Shown piece after piece: positions 50,926-60,500 of a stretch of 64,000 bases of DNA. The position numbers and the translations under genes were made by a program. Origin of the DNA: Strigops habroptila. Its lineage: Eukaryota > Chordata > Aves > Psittaciformes > Psittacidae. The notes beneath the pieces were generated by a model, which saw only the letters and a list, made by a program, of their open reading frames with translations, made no database searches and had not been told where the DNA came from. Numbering within the stretch: the stretch's first letter is position 1; each line of letters begins with the position of its first letter. The stretch spans positions 3,578,796 through 3,642,795 of the forward strand of contig NC_044296.2 of assembly GCF_004027225.2 (NCBI RefSeq), in the 5' to 3' direction.

Positions 50926-52705
50926 CCACCAAGGGTGCCCCCATCCCCATCCTGGGGTGTCTGTCTGCTCCCGGGAAGGAGCTGAGATGGATCCGGATCC
51001 CACCGGCCCCTTCCCAGCACCCGCTGCCCCAGCAGAGTTTGGGGCTGGGTTGGGGGGGCCCCAGCTCCTTCCCCCCCACCCCCTCAGTCTCTGCAGTGGG
51101 TTTTAGGCACCGGCCGGCACAGCCGAGCCCCGAAAGCACCTAAAAATGGCAAATTCCTTTTGGAAAAGGTTATTTGAGGTCTCCCTTGAAGGGGCAGGAG
51201 GCCTTTGGGCAGGGAGGGGGGTGATGAGCTGCAGCACCCCGCTCCCCCCAGCCCCCCCATTCCCAAAAAGTAAATATATATATATATATAGAGATGCTCT
51301 ATGGCTCGAGAGGCGGGTAAATACCCCTCGGGGTTAGCGGAGGACGATGAGAAAAGGCACCTTTCAGCTGGTCACCTGTTTTCTAAATGCACATTTTTAA
51401 ATGAAACGAAACAAAACAAAAAAAAAAAAGAGATTTTAAGCCCTTTTATTTTAAAAAAAAAAAAGCACTTTTTAGATTCTCTTCCTTTTATTTTTTGGTT
51501 TTATTTCCTTTTTTTTTTTTTTTTTGGTGTTTTCGTTTTTACTTTCAAAAAGCAAAGAGCAGGTTTTTTGGCCGAATGTATTTTGGAGAGGGAGTGAGAG
51601 GGGAGTGTGTGCTGGGGGGGAGGGCTGAGTGGTGGGGCTGGGGGAGAGATGGATGTTTTATTTAATGCAGAAATAAAAACAAAACGGAAAAAAAAAGCAA
51701 TAAAAAAAGAATTAAAAAAAAAAAAGGAGAATTAAAAAAAAAAAAACCACAAAAAACCATGATTAAAAAAAAAAACACAATAAAACAGAAAAAAAAATAC
51801 AAAGAAGTCTTAGCACTTTGCGATGGAACGGGTACTTTGAGCTCACTTTATCTTAATTTAAAAAGCAAAAGCAAAAAGATGTTTACAAGTGAAAAAAAAA
51901 ACCAACTTCTACGGAAAAAAAAAGTTATTAAAAAAAAAAAAAAGAAAGCCTAAATTTATTTTTGTAAGAAAAAAAAAATAAAAATGTGTATGTATATATA
52001 TATATATATATTTAACAAAGAAAGAGAAAAACCAACAAAAAAACCCCATAGGCAGAATCCCAAGTTGTAGTTCATGGAGCCCCAGCAGCCGGCAGTGGTG
52101 GGATGGGAGGAACGGGGCTCATTCCGACACCAGGCTGAGTTTTAAAGGCAGAAATCCCACGGAAGCTCGAATTCCGGGCGGGAATGCCGGGGTTTGCTCT
52201 GGGGCTGTGTGTTGTTCATTTCTCCCCTTTATTATCATTTTAAGTTTATTCTATTTTATTTCTTCGATGTTTTCTAGCCAGTGCTAGGCCAGACGTCGCT
52301 CCGGACATTGTGGGGGGGGACCCCATGCTCCCGGGGCTTTGTATCCCCCCAGAATTCAGATCCGGGCATCAAATCCCTTGGGAAGAGGCCCAGATAAAAC
52401 CCCCCCCCGCCCCTCCATGGGCTCCTCTGCGTAGCACTGGCTAATTCTGGCATATGCAAAAAGAAAACCCAGCGCGGAATTGTAAATAGACACTTACTTG
52501 AGGTTCTTTATCGTACTTGTTGTGGTATCTCTGGTCTAGTTTGTGTTGATTTGATTTTTCACACACCCCCCCCCTCACCCCCAGCTCCTCGCTGCTGCTT
52601 CCCACCCCCCCCATTCCCGGTCCCCAAAGGAGCCCTGGAAGTGTGTGGGGTTTGGGGCACTTGAGGGATAAACCTGCGGCTCCCTGGGGCTGGCAAAGCT
52701 TGGGC

Positions 52706-53470
52706 AGGAGCGGGAATGGGAGAGAGGAAAGAGGGGAAAGGAAAGGGGGAATCGAGTAAGGTGGGGAAGTGAGGGGAATAGAAAAGAAATAAGAGGGAAT
52801 AAAAAAGAATTCATGGAATCCCAGGCTGGTTTGGGTTGAAGGGACCTTAAAGCTCCTCCAGTCCCAACCCCTGCCCCGGGCAGGGACACCTTCCACTAGA
52901 GCAGGTTGCTCCAAGCCCCTGTGTCCAACCTGGCCTTGAACACTGCCAGGGATGGGGCAGCCACAGCTTCTCTGGGCACCCTGTGCCAGCGCCTCAGCAC
53001 CCTCACAGGGAAGAGCTTCTGCCTAAGAGCTCATCTCAATCTCCCCTCTGGCAGGTTAAAGCCATTCCCCTTGTCCTGTCCCTACAGGCCCTTGTCCAAA
53101 GCCCCTCTCCAGGTTTCCTGGAGCCCCTTTAGGCACTGGAGCTGCTCTAAGGTCTCTCTTCTCCAGGCTGAACCAGCCCAAGGAGGGATAAAAAAGGAAT
53201 AAAGGGAAAAAAGGAAGGGGAAAAACAAAGAGAAATTGGGAGGGAGGGGGAGAGGGAAGGAAGAAATAAGGGGGAATAAAAAAAATAAAGGGGAATAATA
53301 AAGGGGGGAGGGTAAATAAAGGGGGCTAAAAAAAGAGAGAAAAAAGAAATAAGGGGAATAAAAAGAAATGAGGGTGGGGAAATAAAGGGGGAAGAAGAAA
53401 GGCGGGGGAGAGGGAAAAGAAAAAAGGGGTAAAAACAAAGAGAAAATGGCAAAAAAAAAGGAAGAGGAAA
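52706..53470. repeat. Purine-only (GA)n-like tract split by a CR1
   Basis: Bases 52706-52811 and about 53181-53470 consist almost wholly of G and A on this strand (GGGAATAAAAAAG, GGGAGGGAGGGGGAGAGGG and similar). The two halves have the same texture and flank one CR1 insertion. Confidence 0.85.
52812..53180 (-). repeat. CR1 LINE, young copy inside the purine tract
   Basis: Inverted copy with 3' end at 52812 (reads CATGGAATCCCAGGCTGG), running to TTCTCCAGGCTGAACCAGCC. It shares the unusual CCAGGCTGGGATTCCATG terminus with the copy at 60758. Confidence 0.94.
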
Positions 53471-55022
53471 GGTTTAGTCTCAGGATTCCCCACAGCGAGA
53501 ATGTCCCCAGGCCTGTGACAGCCCCGTGTCCCCCCCCCCCGAGCCCCCAGCCCGGCCCTTGCTGGCAGCACTTGAGCACAGCTTCAGTTTGCACTAGAAT
53601 AAAGAAAACAGGCAAAACCTCCCCAAAACCCCCCCCCCAAAACCCGCAGGTTTGTCCCGTCCCGCCGCCCTCGTTCATTGTCGTGGTTTCATTTGGGTTG
53701 ATTTCAGTTGATTTGATTTTGGTTTGATTTCTGCAATTCAGGTTGTGACAAAGTGTTGCCAAAGATCCTGCTGAGTTAGGCCAGGCCGGGAAAAACCGGG
53801 AATAAACCAAAATGCATTAGACATTCCCAAGCCCTGGCCTACCCCCCCCCCGACCCCACAGGTGCCGCTGATGAGGGAAAACAGAGGGAAAATGAAGCTT
53901 TTTTGGTACAAAAGAGGTAAAAAACCCCTCTGAAACCTCCCCCTGCCCCACTGTAAGGCTGGGGGGGGGTGTGTGTGTGGGCATGACACCCCCCCCCCCC
54001 CAAAGTGGCTGGTGACGGGGTTTGGGGTGTATTGGTGGCAATGGGGAGGCTTTGGGGGGGGGGCATCTCCTTCCTCCCCCCAGTGTAAAGATGCTGCATC
54101 CAGCCCCACTGGGGGCTTGTAACCCCCAAAATGGGGCTGAGGGGGGCGAAAAAGTGGGGGGGGGGTCTTACCCACCCCCCGCTCCCCCGCTGGGCTGTGA
54201 TGGGGGGGCTGGTTCTTCTGCAGGGTAAAGGGCTTATTCCCCCCCCTTCAACCCCCATTCAGCACCCACCACTTAGTGCGTGTGTGTGTGTGTGGTTGTG
54301 TGTGTCCCCCCCCGAAAACACCCCCCCGAGGCCTGATTTGAGTATTTAAAAGCAAATAAAGTTCTATCTCGGAGCTCGGATCTATTTATATTTTCGATTA
54401 TAAAGTTTTATTTAAATAAAAGAGGAACCGTTTTGAATCTGCACCGGGGGGGGGGGGTGGGAGGGTTGGGGGGGGCCAAACTGTAGCAAACGTTGCGTTT
54501 CAAGTTGTGTTTTATAATAATTATATATATATATATATACACACACAGCGAGAGCTGGAAGGTCTCCTGGGGCAGGGGGGGACGTGTGAGCCCAGCGAGG
54601 ATGCTCGAGATGGGGCCACTTCTTGGTTTCTTCTTTTCCCCTTTCTCTTTTTTGGGTTTTTTTTTTTCTCTGCGTCTTTATATATATATATATAATCTAT
54701 TCAAGAGATTCTCTATCTAAAGCACTCGCAAGGTTGCAGCGGTTTTTATGTGTAAAACTACTTTTGTGGTATATCTGGGGAGGGGGGGGCGAAAAGGAGT
54801 GAGGAGAAAAAGACAAAACAAAACGGAAAATGAAATATATATATATATTAAAAAACAAGCACAGAAAAGACATTCCATAGATTGTAACTTTGATAGTTCT
54901 TTATAAAGTGTGGGAGACGAGGAAAAAAGAAAACAAACAAAAAAAAAAACAAACAAAAAAAGATAAAAATTAAAATAATAAAAATTGCACTTTTGGGGGG
55001 GGCTTTAAAAACAGAAAAAGAA

Positions 55023-55157
55023 AATAAACTATATATTAAAAACACCCGAGCGACCGGCTGCGTTGTTGTTTGGAGAGGAAGAAGCTTCTTGGCGGGGGGG
55101 GGATCCTTCTGATTTGGGGGATTTTGAGGGGTTTTCTCTTGGTTTTGGGGGTTTATT
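55023..55157. terminator. Convergent poly(A) signals: ZBTB7A side and FOXQ2 side
   Basis: AATAAA on the plus strand at 55023-55028 and AATAAA on the minus strand at 55157-55152 lie about 125 bp apart, between the 3' ends of ZBTB7A and the forkhead gene. Use of either is inferred. Confidence 0.4.
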
Positions 55158-55639
55158 TCTCTTTTCGGGGGGTTTAAGCCCTATTTGGGGTGTCCAGGGG
55201 TGTGTATGGGGGGGTCAGTCCCAGGCTGGTGCCGTGCCTCAGTGTCCCCAAAGGGAACAATCCCCCCGCTTTGGTGGTGCAGGGTTTGGGGGCCCAGCAC
55301 CCCAGCACAGAGCCGGGTCCCCCCCTCCCCATCTCCCCCCATTAAGCTGCTGGTGGGGGGCCGAGGTGTGATGAGGGGGGGACCTCGGGGCTCTAATCGC
55401 GTTTGGGCACAGATTAGGGCCGGGGCAAACACCGGCACCCAGATGGCAGCGGGTTAAGGAGCCTTCGGGGATGGGGTTTGGGGTGTTCACCCCCCCACAC
55501 ACAACCCCCCCAATGGGCGTTGGGACCAGCTGCAAGTGGGGAAACTGAGGCAGGCGGAGGGGACCCTAAAACCCAACCCCCCCAGTCCTGCTGCCACGCC
55601 ATCCCCGAGCGAGCCCCATCACCCCGGACCCCCTTTTAG

Positions 55640-55860
55640 CCCCCCCACAGGGCCCGGCCCGCGTTAGGGGATTACTTTGTGTCATAAGCTTCCTAGTTTT
55701 CGGGAGCGCGAAGAGCTTTGGGGGGTTTATCTCCCGGGATTTAGTGGCCAAGTCGCCTTCCCCAGCGAGACGCCCTAATGCCACTTAACACCTGGGAGCC
55801 GCGAGGCTCATTAGGGGCGTCAGGGACAATTAGTGAGGAAATAATTAGGGCAGGGGCCTG
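55640..55860. promoter_or_regulatory. AT-motif block 3' of FOXQ2, candidate enhancer
   Basis: A non-repetitive stretch amid G-runs. It contains GGGGATTA (55667-55674, CRX/OTX-type core), CAATTAG (55827-55833) and ATAATTAGG (55841-55849). There is no coding content. A regulatory role is inference only. Confidence 0.3.
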
Positions 55861-56210
55861 GTGGGTCTAAGCCCCATATGTGCCTGCGCTGGCGGGGTGG
55901 GGTGGTGGTGGCAGGGACCCCTCCATGGGTGACACCAATGGGCCCTGGGGGGGGACATGGGGCAGCAGGTCCTTTCCTGGGTGGGGAGGTCCCCACTGGG
56001 GCATGGGGGTGCTGGGGGGTCCCGCTGAGGGATGTGAACTCTGGGCTCAGGCCCCATCGCAGTGGGAGATCCAAGGGGGGGCCCTTGGTGTGACTGGGAC
56101 ACGCACATGGGGCGACATCCAGAGCATCCCTGAGCTGATCCTGCCCATAGTTTGGGGGGTCCCATCTGGGCTTCCCTGCCCTTCCCAGCCCCAAGCAGGG
56201 GTAGGGGGGC

Positions 56211-57231
56211 CTACAAGAAGGGGGCCCGGGGCAGGAGGGGACCCCAGGGAGTAGGAACCCGGCCCCAGCCCCAGCGGGTGCGTTGGGGGGCAGCCGGCAG
56301 GGCCAGGGGGGGCGCGGGGGGTGCCGGGGGGCACCAGGGGCAGCAGCAGCCGAGGCCATACAGGGCGTAGGGGTGGTAGAAGCCGACATTCACCCTGCGA
56401 GGGGGAAACAGAGCATGTGGGTCAGCCCTGAGCCCCCAAAACACACCCCCACAGGACCCCCCCGGCCCCACTGACCTGCGGACGCGGCGCCGGGCCCGCC
56501 GGCGGTGGTAGTCCCCTTTGGCGAAGTCCTCCAGGTTGGCCGGGTGGATGGCCCAGAAGTGGCCTTTGCCGTTGTCGCTGCGCCCGGCCTTGACGAAGCA
56601 CTCGTTGAGGGAGAGGTTGTGGCGGACGCTGTTGCGCCAACTCTTCTCCTGGGCCGAGAGGTGCCGTCAGCCACCGCGGCCCCGCCGCAGCCACCCCGCG
56701 TGCGCATCAGTAGGCACCAGAGTGAACAGCGCCCGACCCGCACGGAGCAACCAGCCCCCGGCGCTGCTTGGATCCATCCCGAGACCTGGATGCTGGATCG
56801 GGCTCAGCGGAGACGTGGTGAGTCAAAGCCAGCCCCGACCCCACCCCAACACCAGCACTGTGGGCTCAGCCCCCGTTTGCCCACCCTGAACCATCAAAAC
56901 CGTACCAAAACCAGGGGAAAAGTCAGGGAAAATGGGTCTGGCAGCCCCTCACCTTGTTCTTGAAGTAGGGGTAGTTGTCCATGATCCACTGGTAGATGTC
57001 GGAGAGCAGCAGCTTCTTCTCGGGCGAGGAGAGGATGGCGGTGGAGATGAGGGCGATGTACGACTGTGCCGGCTTGTCCCCGGGCTCCGCCGGGGGCCGC
57101 GGGGGTGCCGGGGGGCTGCGGCCGGGGGGCTCGGGGCTGGCGGGGGCCCGGTCCCCCCGTGCCGACAGCAGGTACTCAATGGTGAAGGAGGCCCCGGGCG
57201 GGCGCCGCTGCCCGGGCCCCGCGTCCCCCAT
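56211..57231 (-). CDS. FOXQ2: FOXQ2, forkhead box transcription factor
   Basis: Three minus-strand exons with joined phases: 56953-57231 (93 codons), 56476-56648 and 56211-56394, making 211 aa. The ATG is the first in frame and sits in a strong Kozak context (GGCACCATGG). An N-terminal SFTIEYLLS (residues 15-23) resembles the Groucho-binding EH1 motif. The forkhead domain spans about residues 53-150: [32 protein letters not shown], then [19 protein letters not shown] (recognition helix), [20 protein letters not shown] and [10 protein letters not shown]. The PAQSYI opening and [17 protein letters not shown] are, as I know the family, FoxQ2 features; FOXQ1 and FOXL1 read PPYSYIALI. The C-terminus is short, proline- and cysteine-rich ([12 protein letters not shown]). 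FoxQ2 patterns anterior neural tissue in invertebrates and specifies blue cones in zebrafish. PIAS4 ends about 330 bp upstream on the same strand. Main doubt is subclass naming, not gene reality. Confidence 0.88.
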
Positions 57232-57545
57232 GGTGCCGGCGGTGCGTGGGGAGCGCTCAGGGCCCGGGCGGTAATTAGTGCAGATTAGAGCATTTGCTAA
57301 TTGTGTTTTCACAAACGGGCTGCCTCCAAAGCGGGTGTTTATCTGGCAAAGCCGCGGCTTTAGTGGGATTTGGGCCTTTAAGCCTCATCAATAAAATGAT
57401 TAATCCGCTGGAGGTGGAGGAATTCAAAGTGGCACCGAGGTGCCCGTGGGGCCACCGTGGTCCTTCTGCACCACCACATCCATAACCCACCCCCCTCCAC
57501 GGACCCGGTTTTGGGGTGAGGAGCAATCCCACGGAGCCAAAAAGC
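57232..57545 (-). promoter_or_regulatory. FOXQ2: FOXQ2 upstream region with homeodomain sites
   Basis: Only about 330 bp separates the FOXQ2 ATG from the PIAS4 poly(A) signal. It contains GTAATTAG (57271-57278), CAGATTAG (57281-57288, reads CTAATCTG on the gene strand), GCTAATTG (about 57296-57303) and TGATTAATCC (57397-57406, holding the CRX/OTX core TAATCC). No TATA box is clear. Binding is inferred from motifs alone. Confidence 0.5.
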
Positions 57546-57559
57546 CACCACCGCGTTAA

Positions 57560-60500
57560 ATGTAAATCTTTCTTTTTATTTAACAAACACTATAATTTGA
57601 ACTTTGAAGAATGTGTACTGAGGGAAAGAAAAATAATTTTCTTTTTGTCTTTTTTTGTCTTTTTTTTTCTTTTTTTTTTTTCTCTTCTCTTTACCCAAAA
57701 AAAAAAAAAAAAAAATAAGGAAAGAAACAGGATATAAGAAAACAAACATATGTACAGGAAGAGCTGGCCAACTCAAACAGAAAGCAGTAACACAACCATG
57801 ATGTTTCCAAACAGTGGCTTGGCCTGGAAAATGTAAAAAAGCAATTAAATTAGAATACAAATATTAGGAACAAAAAGTGGACTCTAAAGCTACCGTGTAG
57901 CCAAGGACCGAGCCACTGAACTTCAGACAGTGAAACCGAACATTTTGAGCTCTACCCACGTTTGTTTTAAGCCCCCGCCCACCCCACTGAAACCTGAAAA
58001 CATATTGCTTGAGACACAAACAGAAGAAAAAGAGAGAAGGAAAAGGAAAGTCCACGTCGAACAAGCGAGAGCGTCGCTGGGGGGGGACTCGTGGTGCGGC
58101 TGCCCCCGGCCGCAACGCGCCCGCAGGATGCTGAGGGGACATCGGGGGGTTCGGCACCCCCCAACCCCCTTTTGCCTTCAAGTTTTTGTTTGAGGAGACA
58201 AAACGGAGCTGGGCAGGAAGGGCCAGGAGCGAGGACGAGCCCCCGGCAGCGCCCGGCGCCCGCCTGAGCTGGGCAGGGGATTGGGGGGATCCTGCACCGG
58301 GAAAGACGGGGAGAAGCGGGAGAGGAAGCTCCCGAACCCCCCGGTGGAAGCTTCCTGCTCGGCAGCATTTAGAGGATCGGTTCTTTACTTTTGGGCGAGT
58401 CACTACAAGGAATTCACATCGCTCTGGGTGGACCTCGGTGGCTTTTCTGGTGAGGCGACATCGGCCGCGCTTTGCTTTAACCCAAGCGCGGGGTTGAGTT
58501 TGGTGCCGCTTTGGCCCAAGGGGAGGCAGGAGGGTTGGGACCATGCCGGCAGCCGGGAACAGCAGCTCCCCACGCCACCTCTCACCCGGAGGTCTCCGTG
58601 CAGCACAGGATGATGCGCTGGCAGCCCAAGTGCTGGGCATGGGGACACGGCTGCTGCGTGCCACCCGTCCCACGGGCACGGCGAGGGGTAGGGGCACAGA
58701 ACAACCTGCTTCCAACGTTTGTTTCTCCTCTACAGCTGAGAAAAGCCAGCGAGGTCCAAAGCAAAAGAGAGTTCAGAGGCGTCAAAGCAGGAGCAGCGGA
58801 GCTGCTTCTGCAAAGTTAATTACAAAAATTCCCTAAGACAAAAGTCAAAAAGGTTCCCCGTTTGCAAACTCAAAAGTAACAACGTTTTGCCACCAAGAGC
58901 ATAGCAGTAGCTTTGGGTCTGGGACCAAAGTCTTGAACAGAGAAGTGGAAAGTCCAGAGGCTGTTTAACACGTGGTCGCAGGGCTCCACGCATCGTCCCT
59001 CGGCTCTGTCCTCAACACCCTGCGCCAAAAGTGCCGCCAGCAGCGCCGGTGCCGGGCCGTGCACTGGGTCGTGACTGAAAGAAACCTGAATTGGAGTTTA
59101 CCGAGGTAGTTGGCTAGAAACTGAGATTCCCCCACCTGGCACCTTGTCGAAGGCCCTCGCAGCCCTCGCCCCCTGCCCTGCTCCTGCTCACGTGCCAGGC
59201 GTCCGGCTGTCCTGCAGGTCACTGCCACCACCTCCAGAAACGAAGCCGCCTCAACGAAAAGGGAATGCGCAGCCCTTTTTTAAGTCTTCAAAAACACCAA
59301 GTTATTGCACTTCAAAAATACAACAGATTTGTGGTTCGAGCCCCTCCCCAACCCTTCCCCATGGCTTCTGCTCAACTAAAGTGATGCACTACGCACAATT
59401 TCTACGTTTACCTTCGGATTAGCTTAAAAGGATTCAAACCGTGTCTCTTTACATGAGGTGCAGAGCTGCTGGAGCTCCTATCTAGAACAGTGCGATTCCA
59501 ATTGTACGTCTCTCCCCTTTCGCCCCATGCCCCCCATCCCCAACCCCTAAAAATCCCCTCTAAGCCTCCTGGGTTATGCAAACCTCCCTCACCCCCCCGC
59601 CCTGGCTCCCCCCTCCCGCCCCACCCCGGACTCACACGTCCAGCAAACCCCTTTAGATTAATTAAGGAATGGTTAATTAACAAGACATTAAAATGCACAC
59701 AGCTTTGGAGATGCACGGAGCTGGCTGTCCTGGCAACGTGCAGGTGGAGCTGTGCGTTCCGACTGCCTGGCTGAACACAACTTTCCTTCCTTCCGACTCC
59801 AGTTCAGGGTCAGGCTTTGAGCGGGGTCGTTTTTTCCAACCAAGCAGCAGCTCAATGGTTTGTTTGTTTGTTTTTTCTTTCTTTTTCGTTTGTAGTTTGC
59901 TTTTTGTTTTCTTGTTTTGTCTCGTTTTAATGATTAATTTGGAATAGGAAGGTCAAAGGAGATGAGGGAGGAAGGGAGATGAGATGGGAAAGGACGTTAT
60001 CCCCCTCCTCCAGTTTAATAAGCACCAGAGTATTCAAGTCTGTCCGTTCTGAGATTCAGAGCTGCTTCCGCAGTCAGCAGGCAGAAACTAAACCTTTCTC
60101 ATAAGAGCAGCGTCGTTTTGGTTGGGGTCCCTCATCGTCGTCATCCTCTTCCTCATCTTCCTCCTCCTCTTCCTCTGATGAGGAGCTGTCCAGTGTTAAA
60201 TCCACAACGTCTGCAGTGGCCTTACCGTTCTCACCGTTACTGTTGGGGGTGGGCAACAGCCCGTTCACATCAGAGGAACCTGAGGAGGGGGAAGAGAGGA
60301 CACACTGAGACCCCTCACACCAGCTGAGGGTCTGCTCCCACACCCTCGGTCTCTCATGGCCATGCAGTGACTCGGCCAGCTGGGAGCTATGACCATCATC
60401 TAGGCCAACTGCCCGACCAAAAGCTATATCATGTTATTAAGGGCATTGTCTGAATGCATCAAACATGGAGAGGCTTGAAGACGGACCTCCTCTTGAGGAA

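Larger units (their letters stand above)
50017..55045 (+). other. ZBTB7A: ZBTB7A 3' UTR / downstream A-rich region
   Basis: The sequence after the stop is rich in A-runs and TA repeats and has several AATAAA hexamers (about 50378, 51671, 54354 and 55023-55028). It contains a minisatellite, purine-only tracts and a CR1. The real 3' end is uncertain: the mRNA could stop near 50.4, 51.7-52.0, 54.4 or 55.05 kb. No other gene is visible. Confidence 0.4.

Noticed and set aside
56211-57231. Naming the forkhead gene FOXQ1 or FOXL1
   Set aside because: Those families open the domain with PPYSYIALI and lack the [12 protein letters not shown] wing sequence; FOXQ1 and FOXL1 are also single-exon genes as I know them.
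57232-57312. FOXQ2 N-terminal extension to 57312
   Set aside because: The frame is open but the codon there is GTG, not ATG. The first ATG (57231) has a strong Kozak context, so that start is kept.
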